From positions 10,974,001 to 11,038,000 of the forward strand of contig AP026540.1 of assembly GCA_026075535.2 (NCBI GenBank): DNA of 64,000 nt. Reading direction: 5' to 3'. Position numbers and translations under genes: made by a program. This stretch comes from Tricholoma matsutake. Its lineage: Eukaryota > Basidiomycota > Agaricomycetes > Agaricales > Tricholomataceae. This document shows, piece by piece, positions 35,553-48,106 of this stretch (the stretch's first letter is position 1; each line of letters starts with the position of its first letter). Under the pieces are notes generated by a model. That model saw only the letters and a list, made by a program, of their open reading frames with translations, was not told the DNA's origin and made no database searches.

Positions 35553-37883
35553 TCATCGATCCCCATCTGAACCATCCCTGTATGAAAGCAGCTGCTTCTC
35601 AAGTGATTTCTGAACATTAGTGTCCTCCCAGTGTTGGCATGCAAAATAAGATGCTATGATCATGAATGTTCCCCAAAAGGCTGAGAACATGGAGGCATCT
35701 GCTACAATAACCCTAGATAGTGGAAGCAATCCAATGAGGTGTTGACCTGTAATAAAAATAAATAAAACTTACAAATAATGAAGTTCAAGACGCTTTTCCT
35801 TTGCTGGTCATGGCAAACATATCGCTATAACCGCAGGGGTACGACATTCTACTGGGACAATGAAAAGAGATGGGTTTGCTTGCAATAGCAAGCTTGCTGA
35901 AGATGCTGACTCCACAAGCATTGAAAAGACTGATGCATTTTGCTGCAGGAGATGGGTGATGGGGGTATTGGGAGTGATGGTCACATTAAACAGAGCTGGA
36001 GAAGTTAAAATTGAGTTGTTCTTCCAGATGCCCATGTCCATGAGCATCACTGCCGATGCTACGCACAAGTAGTTAGGAATGGACTCTGCCAAGGTGACTG
36101 GAAGGCCTGTTAGGTTGTCTGTCAGAGGGTGTGGCTGTATCCAATTGAGTGAGTGGTTGGTGTAGGTAAGAACGATGTCCGTGATGAATAGAGGGACAGG
36201 ACCGCTAGTGCTGGTGCATGCTGTGGCTTGCACTGGAGTGATACTAACATTAATCTTACCAAATCCATTACAGGTGACAGCTCCTGCCTCAGCAATATTG
36301 ATCATGGTGGTTGGGGTGGTGGATTCAGCCAGCACGCCAATCAGGAGGTCGATCGCAAGGCTGTCAAGCACAACCCTGCCCAGAGAAGAGGTTGAGTTCT
36401 TAAAGCTCTTTGCATCCACCAGTGTGTGTGTGACATATGATAGCATAATATTGACAGTTGCATTACTCTCTCCGCTGCATGAAACTCCAGCCTTGTTTAA
36501 CAATCCAGGAGATCATTTGTGAGTTGTAGTTGTTTATCACTCTGTGAATCAGGACATACAATGCTCTCCACAGACATCTGTGTTGTATCCACCTTGACAC
36601 CATAACAGATCAAGCTACATGTTGCGCCCAGTGGCACATTCGCATACAAAAACTTGTCTGACTGGGCGATAAAATCGATATTATATTGGAATATTGAGAC
36701 ATTGGTGAAAATGGTGTCCCCGTAATTGAATGCATGCATGTCGCATGTGGATTTGTGCCCAAAATTCATTGGAGTCCTTTGTTATCCAAAATGAGAAACA
36801 TGCGCTGGTTAATAAAAGTGTGTGCTATATTCGCGCACCACCAATATTACTGTGAAGCGTTGAAGTTGCTGTAAAGCACCATTATGGTTTCATAGCCTAC
36901 GGCAATGACTTGATAATAATATATGATTATGAAGTGCGGGATGTAGAAATATGTGACTCACCATTGATCATGGTCAGCACTGCGGTGGAGAGGGTTAACG
37001 CAATGGAAGTGAAGTGGCACCATGGGTAGTTGTTAAGAACTGATCCTAGAAGGCACGTCAGAATCTGGTCGGACCCTGCAGATGTTGATAATGGAAAGTT
37101 GTCGGGTTGTAGCGGGTCCTGCAAAGGGGAACAGAAAGGACTCGGCTTCAGCTTATAAGAAGCTGCACCCTTCACCTCATCTGGTGTCCTAATTTCGAGA
37201 CGAAGGTTTGGAGGTAGGAGCGGGTAAGTGCGGGGAATGCAGGGAAGGAGTACAGAGGGACTTGGGTCAAGTTCAGATGAAACCAAAGCTTGGGAGGAAG
37301 AACTAGAGGTTGAGTCAAATGAAGTTCAGACTCTTAGAGGACAGAGGTAGGAGTAGAATGAGATTTAGATTGGCAAGTTAAAGACAGGCTTTGTCGAGTC
37401 TATGTCGATATATGAACTGAGGAATACAAGTCGAAACTAACTAAGCTTAAATACTAGAGTCCAGAATTGGAGCGGAACATGTTGGTAACTGCGGCAGTGT
37501 CTTGACTGCATAAATAAATTACTTCATGGGGCCCGCACAGGAATCCATAGTTGAATTTGCAAAAGAGACAGCAGCCTTGGTAAGGCAGCTGTGGGTGCTG
37601 TACAAGGCAGCCTGGTGCACAGTGGTGTGGGCAGTGCAAGGTGGCCAGGAACAAAATGGGAGGAGTTGGTGAATGTTGGATTCAAGCTGCAGAAAAGTGT
37701 CGGATGGATGCAGGTTCCAATCGGACGAGGAATGGTTCTTGACAGTAGTCCTGGATTTTCCCATTCAGTTCTCAGTAAGGCATGCAAGATATCAGCAATT
37801 GATAAATAGCAAAAATGCACTCTTGTGGCAGGGTAGCTTAACTTCATCATGGGTGTAACACCTGGAGTGTGCAATATCATCAA
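35553..37883 (-). pseudogene. Orphan membrane-protein gene, split by a solo LTR
   Basis: The upstream exon (to about 37,750) continues on the far side of a solo LTR with a hydrophobic segment (TSIALTLSTAVLTMI, about 36,990), read after removing the LTR and one TSD. The ectodomain exons at 36,497-36,769 and 35,808-36,503 are Asn/Thr/Ser-rich, with several N-x-S/T sites and scattered cysteines. A frameshift near 35,815 and a short intron precede a last exon with a probable membrane helix (SAFWGTFMIIASYFACQHW) and a charged tail ending at a TGA at 35,553-35,555. The pattern resembles large lineage-specific agaricomycete membrane proteins of unknown function. I cannot give a role. Confidence 0.6.
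37031..37744 (-). repeat. Solo LTR (714 bp) splitting the membrane-protein gene
   Basis: It starts TGTTAAGAAC and ends GTTCTTGACA, with a 5-bp TSD GTAGT (37,026-37,030 and 37,745-37,749). It is an inverted relative of 15,692-16,365. The open frames inside it are shared with that copy and are not host coding sequence. Confidence 0.9.
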
Positions 37884-38565
37884 ACATGTGGAAGTTTTAG
37901 TACTTCACCAGTAGGCTAGCACTTCGGAGTTTGAACCTGTTCATCAGCTAAGTATGGCCTGGGTTTCATAACCCATCTTCACTTCAGATGATATGAGCTT
38001 ATGACCTGTGCCTTTGGCATGGTCCATACTTCGCACATCCAATACCTCTGGCCCCTGGTCTCCAGCTCGTAGGGGGCTGTGCCCCCAAACCCCTGCTGCT
38101 GTACTTTACACAATGTTTAATCCTACTGTTTTGACTCAAATATTCAGTTGAAGGCTTCATGTTTAATCTGTAACACTTGGTTACTCAATCTTTAATCCAA
38201 CTATTTTTAACTCAATTCTTCAGTTGAATCAGGACCTTTGGCCCTGCCAGTGATTCAACTTTTGGGGATGTAAGGTCAATACTATCTAAATTATATTAAC
38301 ATTCTCCTTCTATTACATCTTTTTTAAACAACTCCTCCATTCAACACTTCCTTGTATATAATATTTGCTGTTCCCATACTCAATCCTACCATCCTACCAC
38401 AATTTGTTGATTTAGGACCACTGACAAAAATCAATGCAATGAACAGACCTGCATGACTGAAAGTAGAATATACAGCTGGCACCAGATTGTAGTGCTTTTT
38501 GATATCCCCTGATGTAATCTGGTTGTCTCCAAGATTGATTCATTTGTAGCTTGATAGCCTCCACT
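37884..38565. other. Unassigned stretch with one GC hairpin
   Basis: A perfect short hairpin, GGGGGC-TGT-GCCCCC, lies at about 38,074-38,088. The segment GAGCTTATGACCTGTGCC near 38,000 has a diverged direct match near 39,530. No gene was recognised. Confidence 0.35.
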
Positions 38566-39310
38566 TCCCCATTCCCCACCACCTCTTCCCCTCTCATTTC
38601 TACCCCTTAAAAACCTCTCTCCCCCATGTCTCTGCCCTCTGCCCTCTCTCCTAACTCTGCCCTCTCCTGCATCCTGCATCCTGCATCCCCCCCTCCCCCT
38701 TCTCACTCCCCTCTCCCCATTGCATCTTTCCCCACTGAGTCACCTCACCCTCTTCCCACTCACTTCCCCCCACTCACTCCCCACTACCCATTCCCCTCTT
38801 TACCTTCTCCCTATTACCCACTCCCTTCCCCCCACTCCCCACTCCCCTCACTTCCCCTTCCCCACCACCCACTCCTCCTTTTCCTTTCTCCCACTCCCCC
38901 ACTCCATCTACTCTCCCTCCTCCCCCTTCTCCACTCTCCCCACTCCCCCCTGCACTCCCATCAATCCCCTTTACCTTCTTTCCCCACTCCCCATTGCCTA
39001 CTTCTCCTACTCCCCACTCCACTTCCCACTCTGCCCACTCTCCACTTCCCCACTCCACTCCTTCCTTCCATCTGCTCTGCTCCCCCTCCACAGACTACAG
39101 TCCAAGTGCATCTGCTTTTTTCATTCACTACTTACTACTTTTATTCAATTTATTGTTGACATTGCTTCTCTCTCCCTCTCCCTTTCCCCCCTTCTGTCCC
39201 CCCTACTCCCCCCTTCCCTTTCTCCTCCCACCCTCTCCCCACTCACTCACCATTCATCACCTCACCTCCTCTCTCTCTCTCCCCCTCACTCTCCCCTCCT
39301 TTTCTGTCTG
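38566..39310. repeat. Polypyrimidine minisatellite tract
   Basis: The plus strand is almost entirely C and T for about 700 bp, built from irregular CCCCACTCCCCA/CTTCCCC units with one interruption at about 39,095-39,170. Long Pro/Ser/Leu open frames in all plus frames, and Gly/Glu frames in minus, are artefacts of this composition. Confidence 0.85.
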
Positions 39311-39811
39311 CGATGTTTGATTACATAATACACAGCCACTTTGTTCAGCAGGTAACAGTTACTTATAATGGGAGGTTGATTTGTAAGATTAGGTAATGCT
39401 GACAAAATTGGTCAGCCTTAGTCACGCTTGCATAAGTCTTTGTCAGGCATTACTCAGCAGCTGTCAGCTTATGCAATTTGGTCACACCCAGCCACATTCC
39501 CAGGCCCCGTCTGTTAATGTATAGACGAGCTTATAACCCATGCCATTGTCATGGCATTCATTCGCATTGCTGACTCAGCCTGACTCCAGCATGGGCAGCT
39601 CTTTTGTGTCATTTACTCAATCAGTTGGTTTTTTCATGTTATTTACTCAATCAAACATAAGGTTATCCTTGTACTGTATCTTAGTTTCCTTCCCCAAATA
39701 TACTAAGTTCCTTACATGTTCTGGTTCCCTTGAGTGTTGAATGCTTTGGCTTTTTTGCGGGAATGAGAAGAATTCATTACTTGACTGAAAACAAACAATA
39801 CAACAGACAAA
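39311..39811. other. Unassigned stretch, possible MITE remnant
   Basis: TTTGATTACATAATAC and the following 50 bp resemble 41,393-41,450, so a repeat family is likely. The ends are not resolved. No gene is seen. Confidence 0.3.
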
Positions 39812-40292
39812 TCAACTCTTTCCCTCACTCTCCCCTGTAACTTGAATGTCTTTCTTCAACTTCTTCTTAGCAGCAGTCAATGGATCCCATTTCAACCCCT
39901 CAAAATTCTTGAAATCTTGGTTTGACAGTAGTGAAGCTTGAGAGTAATGCTCTTCAGGGACTCAAGTGTTGTGAGCACATTGCAAGGGTTGTGTCATTAA
40001 ATGCTGTGTCCCACTCATGAAGAAGCATATAACATTGGGCTTGATTTGAAAGAAGGGTGTGCCTGGTCTCCACTGGTGCACTTGAAAACCCAAGTGCTTT
40101 TGTATAGGCCTCAATAGCTTTCACATATTCCTCAGATTTGAACTGTGTGTTTGCCTGTTCCTTGATACTTTCAATGTGTCTGATGTCTCCCCAGTTCTGT
40201 GCATTGTCTCTCATTCCCTGAGATTTATTATCAACAATGGTTGAGGTCATTTTGATGTCCATGTTCTCTGGGTCATTGAAGAGTACCTCCAT
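39812..40292 (-). pseudogene. TPR-domain protein fragment, decayed
   Basis: The ATG at 40,292 opens a frame with an N-terminal charged stretch and then a TPR-type helix pair: KEQANTQFKSEEYVKAIEAY followed by an NQAQCYMLLHEWDTAFND-type repeat at about 40,020-40,150. The frame stops at 39,954. A one-base shift opens a second frame containing LKWDPLTAAKKKLKKD, ending at TGA 39,812-39,814. TPRs mediate protein contacts, often with Hsp70/Hsp90. The partner here is unknown. No introns are visible in this stretch. Confidence 0.65.
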
Positions 40293-42364
40293 CTTGATAA
40301 GTATGGATTCCTTGGAAGGATTTGTGGTGATCTTGGTGTCAGACTGTCTGGTTATCTGGCTGTCTTACACACTCCCTCTATTTGTCCACTTATATACTTC
40401 TCCCTTCTCCCCTGATTTTATTTTCCACCACTATCTCAATCCTCCACTTCCTTCCCCTATTCATTCTCCCCTCCTAAATTTGCCCCTCCATTTGTTCACT
40501 TCTTATATTCCCCCCTGATTTTTATTTTCTACCACTATCTTAATCCTCCACTTCCTTCCCTTGTTCATCCCCCCATTTGCCCCTCTATTTGACTCTGCCT
40601 GCAATTTTTCTACCTATAATGACTGGCTTGCAACTACTGGTCTATCATGAACTTCCTACTCACATACTAATTTCAATCCTCCACTTTCACCTTGTTTTCA
40701 ACACCATCACCCACTCCCTTTTGTTCACTTCTTATACTTCTCCCCTCCCCCCAATTTTGATTTCCACCACTATCTCATAATATTAATCCTCCACTTCCTA
40801 CCCCTATTCAATCCCCTCCCCATTTTCCTCTGCCTGCAATTCCTCCACTCTGCAATTCCTCCACTTAAAATGAATATTTTAGCAATGTGCTCATCCTACA
40901 TATAATCAATCTACAAAACAGCCCCTGAAATGGCCTGAAACTACAGTCCTCAATGCCAGAAAGGGGGTGCAACTCAGGGTTTTCAGGCCCTGATTTTAAA
41001 ACAGCCTCCACTGATCAGAGGACCAGTGGCTGGCCTGTATTTCATCATCCTGAAAAACACATTAAATTGCACCTGAAGCAGAGATAGCCCCATCAATCTA
41101 GCACCCATCTACAAATGCCCAGCAGGGTTTTCAGAATTTGCAGGCCCAGATGAGGGCAGCAAGCAGGCAGGGATGGCTGAGGGTTTGTTTACAGAATACA
41201 TAGAACTTCAGCCCCCTACATAGAAATGTGCTGAAGCAAAACCTGACAGCTTTGCTGTCAAATACAGGGTTTGCAGAGCCTGCAGAGATATATCAGAGTT
41301 TACAGCCCCCCATATGACAGCTTTGCTGTCAAGCCCAGGGTTTGCAGGGCCTACAGGCCTAGATGAACAGTTTGTGCCCTGTTTGGTGCGAAGTTTTGAT
41401 TACATGATATTACATAACACCAAGCACAGTACTTAAAATGGGACCACTTCTTGGTCAGCAGCTATCAGCTTGAGCTTACCAATTCTGAGTCAGGCTTAGC
41501 ACATGCATCAAAATGACCTCATAGCTCTCAGCTTACCCAAATCACTCCTGTGCTCCACACTCCCACACCTCCTCCCATTCTCTATAGATCCCCATCTTTC
41601 CTGATATATTTAGATTATTACATGGCTCATCTACAGTATCTTTGCTCATATTTCACCTCCATTGTCCACTTTCCTCAGCATACATGTATGCCTGATATTC
41701 GAGGCTCTAGATGACAGCCTCCTCGGTGTGACCAAACACCCTTAGAACTTAGAATAAACACATCTACATTGGCATGGCTGCACAGATCGTAAATCATGTT
41801 CTACCATGTCTAGATTGCATGTACTCCTGTTGCGCTGTCATGTACACTTGTAGGTCTTGTTTTCAGCTCATAAAAATCTTGCATTGATGCCTCCAACCAG
41901 AAGACGTCCTTCTTGCCATTGACAATGTGAAACCTTCGTCAAATCATCTCTCGCCACTACACTCAACCCTTCGTCAACTGTTTGCCCCTCACTTCTGACC
42001 AATCCTCCTCTATGTCAACTGCTTTCTTCTCCTGCTGTAGGGTGCTCATCATTTGGTGAGTTGTTGGTGTCAGATTAGGGATCTTTATAGGCATGAGTGA
42101 AGTGCTGAAGAACACATCGGCAGGCACTTCGCATTAGTCAGAAATGGAGTAGGAGTGCAAACAGGAGTGGCAGAGTAGTCCCTCCAATTCAGGGGAGAGA
42201 CTGAAACAGGAGTAAGAGCAAGGACAACACAAGGATATTACACAGGTATAGGGAGCCTCAGGCTCAGTGGGAGCAGGAGGTGGGGGGAGAAGGCTTGAAG
42301 TGGAAGTGCCGAGACAGAGCAAGGCCTCACGTCAGACCTCTTCAAATGCTAAAGCGAAGGTGCG
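40293..42364. other. Unassigned stretch with polypyrimidine tracts and short repeats
   Basis: At 40,370-40,860 the plus strand is C/T-rich with repeats of CTATCTCAATCCTCCACTTC. At 40,915-41,360 motifs such as GACAGCTTTGCTGTCAA and CAGGGTTTGCAG recur. At 41,376-41,738 a possible MITE has TGTTTGGT near its left end and ACCAAACA near its right, without a convincing TSD. No gene was recognised. Confidence 0.35.
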
Positions 42365-42485
42365 TATAAGGGCAACCTAAGCCTCTAGCAAAGGGAAATC
42401 CGAAGTTAAAATTATACTACATAATACAGGCATTGGGGGCGCACCTAGCACATCCAGATGATGGCCATCCATGGTAGTCCCTGAG
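42365..42485 (-). repeat. Extra partial LTR copy at the 3' end of the gypsy element
   Basis: The first 85 bp repeat the left 85 bp of the adjacent full LTR. A unique 36-bp segment ending CCCTGAG follows. The TSD lies outside this piece, so it belonged to the element when it inserted. Confidence 0.8.
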
Positions 42486-42911
42486 TATAAGGGCAACCTA
42501 AGCCTCTAGCAAAGGGAAATCCGAAGTTAAAATTATGCTACATAATACAGGGATTGGGGGCGCACCTAGCAAAGGGAAATCCGAAGAGAAAACTCTAAGG
42601 ATCCCCTTGCTGATGCCCAGTATATGTGAAGACGACAAAAATCAAATATAACCTAAAAATAGAAAAAGGCGGAGATAGGCGGATCAAGGCCGCCGAATGA
42701 CATCATACCAAGGGGTATGTGTCGGAAGGGGTACTCCGCCTCTAAATATAAAAGTGTCAACATATACAAACATGATAACAAGGGAAAATTAGTAATAAAA
42801 TCCGGAAAAATCATAGAAAATGAAGAATAGAAGGAAATGAGGTGGGGAAAAATATGGGACGAACATAAAAAATAGGAAAAACACACAGGGCACCCCCCTA
42901 GTCCCCTTACA
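42486..42911 (-). repeat. 3' LTR of the gypsy element (426 bp)
   Basis: On the minus strand it starts TGTAAGGGGACT and ends CCCTTATA. A purine-rich tract (AGAGAGGGGGTGA) directly precedes it in element orientation and would serve as the polypurine primer site. Confidence 0.93.
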
Positions 42912-42922
42912 TCACCCCCTCT

Positions 42923-45900
42923 CTAAGATGCATCGCCCCGATGCATTCGAAATCGTATACGATCAAAGTCCGTGACTTGAATGTGACGCGGTGCAGCAGT
43001 GTGCCGTCGGTGGAATTCCTTGATTAACCGAGGGGCATTTACGTCAGACTCTTCGACCCATGAGTTCTCCTCATACCCATAACCCTTCCAATGTACCAAA
43101 TACTGGAGTTTTCCTCGACGCAAATGGCTGTCCAAGATTGACTTGACTTCATATTGGGGTTCTCCCTCGATCACTGTAGGTGGTGGTGGTGGGTGTGAAT
43201 GGCGTCCCGGGAACGGATCTGGGGGAGCTGGAAGCAATTTGATGACATGGAAGACAGGATGGAGTCTGGACATGGAGGCTGGGAGGCGTAGACGATAGGC
43301 ATGTGTTCCAACGCACTTGACAATGGGGAAAGGTCCCAAGAAGCGATGAGCGAGTTTCTTGGATGGACGTGTAGTGGAGATGTCACTGGAGTCAAGATAA
43401 ACTCGATCACCAACCTTGTACTGAGGGGTTGGGGAGTGGCGCTGGTTGTAAAATCGCGCCATGTCGTCCTTTGCCTTTGCTAAGGCTGCCCTTGCCTCCT
43501 CCAAGCTATCCCTCATGCGTTCTGTGAACTCATTCACTGTCTCGATGTGTGAGGGAGTTTGGCGAGGTTCAAATCCCATGCGTGGATGTCGTCCAGTGTC
43601 TAAGAGGAAAGGGGTCTGTTGAGTGGAAGCATGGACATGGTTGTTGTACCCGAACTCGGCCAAAGGAAGGAGATCATCCCAATCGTCCTGGCATTCATTG
43701 ACAAAGAGGCAGATGTACTGCTCCAGTTCCTGGTTGACTCGCTCTGTCTGGCCATCAGTTTGTGGGTGATAAGCAGTTGAAGCGAGGAGTTTGATCCCCA
43801 GGAGTCAGTACAGCTCACGAGTGAACTCTGCCATGAACTGAGGGCCACGATCCGAGAGGAAGGCACCAGGAAGTCCATGTAATTTCCACACGTGGTGGAG
43901 GTAGAGTCGAGCGGCACCTAGGGCACTGACAGTGGTGTGAGTGGGAATGAAGTGAGCGCGTTTTCCCACTGAGTCAACTGTGCACATCACTGCATCAAAC
44001 CCGTTTGACTCTGGCAATTCCACCACAAAGTCGATGCTGACGACATCCCAACGACTCTCTGGAACAGGAAGAGGGTGTAGCTCACCAATAGGCTTGCGAC
44101 GAGGGACCTTGGTGCGTAAGCAAAGGTCACAAGTGCGACAATACTGACCAATGAGCCGTGACATTTGTGGCCACCAATAGTTCCGTGAGGTGAGCTCCAA
44201 GGTCTTCCAGCGTCCGGGGTGGCCAGCAATCTGTGAGTCATGGTGTTGGGATATGATGCGCCGGCGAAGGTCAGGGTCATTGGGAACATAGATGCGATCC
44301 CTGAAATACAACAAGTCCTCCTTTTCAGCCCACTCTGCCGCACATAAGGAAAGGGTTGATCCCTTCCTCAGTTCTTTAACAGCTCGGGCGACAACATCCT
44401 CATGTAAACCGCTACGGTTTGCACGACGAATGTCACGTAGAATGTCCCGCTCCTCACCCTGGGGTACGATGCCCTCCAGTGCCCGAATGGTGAACAGGTC
44501 TGGCTGCAACAGCACAATGTTTTGGTTGTCACCACTGCCATCCCCATGGTCTGCACGTCGGGATAGGGCATCGGTCTTCCCCATGCTGCGACCCGGACGG
44601 TGGTGCAAGGAGAAGTCGAATCTAGATAGATACAGGGACCAACGAGCTTGACGACGGTTCAATTTCTTGGCCGTCATGAAGTACTCGAGGTTCTTGTGAT
44701 CCATCCAAATTTCCACCTTGTGTTGGGCACCCTCGAGGAAGTGTCGCCACTCCTCAAGCGCACGCATTATTGCCAACATCTCCTTGTCATGGATCTCGTA
44801 GTTTCTCTCTACAGCACTAAGGCTTTTGGAGTAGAATGCAACAGGATGCCACTTCTGGTCGTCCGGAGACTGCTGAGACAACACAGCACCCATCGCAAAG
44901 TCAGAATTGTCGGCTTCTACACGAAAAGGACGCGAATCATCAGCAAAGGTAAGGATCGGAGCGGAAGTGACCATCTCCTTAAGCTTTTCAAATGCCTCCT
45001 GTTGTGCATTATCCCACCTCCATGCCTCCTTTCCTGTCAAGTCGAACAGCGGTCGTGCATGATGTGAGAAATCCTTGATAAAACGCCGATAAAAATTGAT
45101 GAAGCCCAGGAAAGACTGCACCTCCTTCTTGTTCGTGGGCATCGGCCAAGCTGTGACCCCGTTTACCTTGATAGGATCCATCTCCACTTGACCCTCCGAG
45201 ATAATCAGGCCGAGGTACTCGATCTTGGTCCTTTCGAACTCGCATTTGTCCTGACGAAGGTAGAGTTTGTACCGTCGAAGTCGCTCTAGGACGAGGCGCG
45301 TGATGCGACGGTGCTCTTCAACCGTGCGAGTGAAGATGAGGATGTCGTCGAGATAGATGCAGACAACGCCTTCGAGGATGAGGTCATGGAAGATGTCGTT
45401 CATCATGGTCTGAAAGGTGGCAGGGCTATTAGTAAGGCCAAAGAACATGACAAGCGGTTCAAAAAGACCACGGTTGGTACAAAAGGCTGCCTTCCACTCA
45501 TCTCCCTCCTTTATCCTCACATTATTATAGCCCCAACGGACATCGAGCTTGGTGAAGTATCGGGCTCCACGGAGCTGGTTTACGAGTTCGGAGATGAGGG
45601 GTAGTGGGTAGCGATTTTTGACCGTGATATTGTTGAGTCTTCTGTAGTCTTGAACCGGTTGAAGTGAGCCATCCTTCTTCTTGACAAAGAAAAAGGGAGA
45701 GGCCATGGGTGACTTTGATGGTCGAATACGTCCAGAGGCCAGGTGCTCGTCGATGAACTGGTCAAGCTGCCGTTGTTCCTCCGGAGAGAGAGGATAGACC
45801 TTGCAGGATGAAGGGGTTGCGCCGGGGGTGAGTTCGATCGCGTGATCCCATGGCTTACGCGCAGGAAGAGAGTCGAATGACTCCTTGGAGAACACGTCTT

Positions 45901-46825
45901 CAAACTCATGGAGATGAGGGAGTAAGGAGTTAGTAGAGGATTTAGCAGCATTGTTTTTGTGGAAGGCCTCGGCAAGGCGTTGGGATATGTTTGATGTGGC
46001 ACACACCTCATGCGATGAGCAAATCGCAGTGTAGAAGATCCGATCACCCTCCTCCACTTCCTCTGGGTCCTCATCATCATCATCCGAGTCCGGCATTAGA
46101 TCAGGAACCCCTTCCAATTCCACTTCAGGTATAGGCAGGGGTCCAGCACGACACTTCTGAGTTCGTCGTATTGCCGCCTTCTGTCCACGACGTTCTTGCC
46201 TGGCTTCTGTGAAACACGTCCGACAGCGGGATGGACATCGGCTCATGGTAACCTCCCCGGTGCGCCAGTCGACCTCTAGGTTATGGTCTCGAAGCCATGG
46301 ATATCCCAAAATCGCCTTTTGCTTTCCTAATTGAGTGACAGCAAAAAGGGCACGCTCACTATGATCTTTGTAACGGAGAACCAGGTCTGCAACCTCTCAG
46401 ATGGCACCAGCTTCATTTGGGGATCCATCCACGTTATATACAGGTATCGGACGTGAGAGTGAGCGAGTATTTAGACGATGTTGTTGTACCAGATGGGAAT
46501 CGATGAAGAGACCAGTCGCACCAGAGTCCAGGAGCGCAGAGACACCGAGTATCTGTCCAGTGTCGGTCGTCTGCAGTTCGATGGCTAGGTTTAAGGAATG
46601 TGCAGAGGGAGTGGATGCCACAATATACTTGCGTGGTAGTTTACGCTCCCATGATTTAATTTTGGGACGTGGAGTAGAAGGAGAGATGGGGAGAGCAGGT
46701 ACGTCTTTAGCCAACTTCGAAGGGTCAGAGAGGGGAGCAGTCACAGAAATGGATTCATTCTCCAGGGATTCAACTGACAAGACTTCAAAGCGGTTATGGA
46801 CAGGCAGTGAGGGCATACGATTCAC
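42923..46825 (-). pseudogene. pol: Gypsy pol: protease-RT-RNase H-integrase-chromodomain
   Basis: One frame runs the whole length, broken by TGA at 46,397-46,399 and 43,805-43,807. The protease active site is LLDSGATGLFID (about 46,515). RT has FFVKKKDGSLQPVQDYRRLN and YLDD (about 45,350). RNase H follows (RVEADNSDFAMGAVLS, WMDHKNLEYF). Integrase has the H-H-C-C finger (CRTCDLC, about 44,135) and the DDE segments SIDFVVELP, LSDRGPQF and QTDGQTERVNQELE. A chromodomain (LQYLVHWKGYGYEENSW, about 43,075) near the end marks a chromovirus and would direct insertion to methylated-histone chromatin. Pol starts at the gag stop in the -1 frame, the usual frameshift layout. Both TGA codons sit where CGA would restore Arg. 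Confidence 0.93.
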
Positions 46826-47940
46826 TCGCTGCGAATAGGAAAATCCTGCTCCTCTACAACTTCCAGCTTAACCTCCTCTGCAACTTGATCCTTCGCTTCC
46901 TCAACATCTACAAGTGCCAACAAATCTTGCAGGAGTTCGTCTTGTCCCTCGGGGGTGAGCATGCGGATATCCTGACGATGGGGACATGCTCCAGCCCTGT
47001 GTCCAGGTTCCCCACAACGGTAGCAGAGATCCAACTTACATGCACGGCTGCAGGCTGCATCAACATCCATTGGTACTGGGATATTGACGGCTGGTGTGGG
47101 AGTTTGACGAGCAGGAATGGGGTTAGGGCGGGGGAGGCTTCGATTGAAGGTGTAGGGTGTATGAGTGGTAGTTGGAGCATGGAATGCAGCATTAAATGCC
47201 GCATTTGTGAGTCGGTTCTTGTCACAGAGTGAAGCAGCTTCATACCAAGCAAGGATATCATCGTCCGCTGGGCGCCCTTCCAACATCTGTGCAATCTGGT
47301 CCTGAATTTCTCGGTTGAGCCCCCGTCGGAACTTCACCACTACTGGTAACCCACTCCCATACCCTGCCATGTCCACCAAATCCTTGAACTCATCGATATA
47401 GTCGTCCACGGATCGACGTCCCTGGTGGTAAGTGGATGACTCAAGTTGTGTCACTGCTCGGTGGCGTTCATTGAGGGGGCAGAAGTGGCATACGAACTCA
47501 GCTCAAAAGTCACCCCAAGTGGAGAAAGGTAGAGAACTGAGTTCTTTAGTTTGACATAGGATACGGTCCACATAGAGATAGGCGCGTTCAGATTTCATGT
47601 ATGTGAAGGCCCAATAAATTTTTGCAGCCTCATCGACGAATTGATGCGACTGGAGACTAATGTATAACTCACAGGAATTAAGGAATGCATGTCCCTGCGC
47701 ACGTGCACCATTAAATTTGGTGGGGGGGGATGGTTTGATCTGGGCACGTTCCTTAGTGGACGCGTTTGGCAAAACGTCGTTGTTGGGTGCGCTTGGAGTC
47801 GTGAAGGGGGAACTATTAGTCGTAGGGTTAGCCTGGAGGGTCCTAACGAAGTTTTCAATCGTAGATTTAAGCGAGTCAATTTGTGCGCGCATTCCGGAAA
47901 CGTCGCTTTCAAGCGCGTCAAAGCGTTCTGATGCGTCCAT
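46822..47940 (-). pseudogene. gag: Gypsy gag with CCHC zinc knuckle
   Basis: The ATG at 47,940 opens a coiled-coil-like N-terminus (LESDVSGMRAQIDSLKSTIE), then a Pro-rich linker and the capsid region with RSVDDYIDEFKDLVDMAGY. Near the C-terminus is the knuckle C-YR-C-GEPG-H-RAGA-C (about 46,990-47,030), which binds RNA. A TGA at 47,503-47,505 interrupts the frame about 145 codons in, and the same frame continues to the stop at 46,822-46,824. Length (about 370 codons) is normal for fungal gypsy gag. Confidence 0.9.
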
Positions 47941-48106
47941 GTCGCTAGGGAGCGCGTTTGGCGAAAATGGCGGCGCGATAAAGGCGAGAGTATCTGGAAC
48001 GGTGTGTAGGGACTCTGTGGAGCTTTGGGAAGCGTCGTCCAGTCCGTACCTGCCTATTTTGGGCAGCGCGTTCGCGATTTTCGGGCCTTAGGGGAGAGTT
48101 TTCTAC

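Noticed and set aside
37454..37883. Minus-strand open frames overlapping the solo LTR as host exons
   Set aside because: Most of their length lies inside the LTR (37,031-37,744) and recurs at 15,692-16,365; only the part beyond 37,750 belongs to the host gene.
38626..39328. Long Pro/Ser/Leu-rich open frames on the plus strand and Gly/Glu-rich ones on the minus strand
   Set aside because: All frames are open because the DNA is a polypyrimidine repeat; no start context, intron or domain supports a protein.
41376..41738. Harbinger- or hAT-type MITE with TGTTTGGT/ACCAAACA ends
   Set aside because: Only about 8 bp of the ends match and no convincing target duplication is present.
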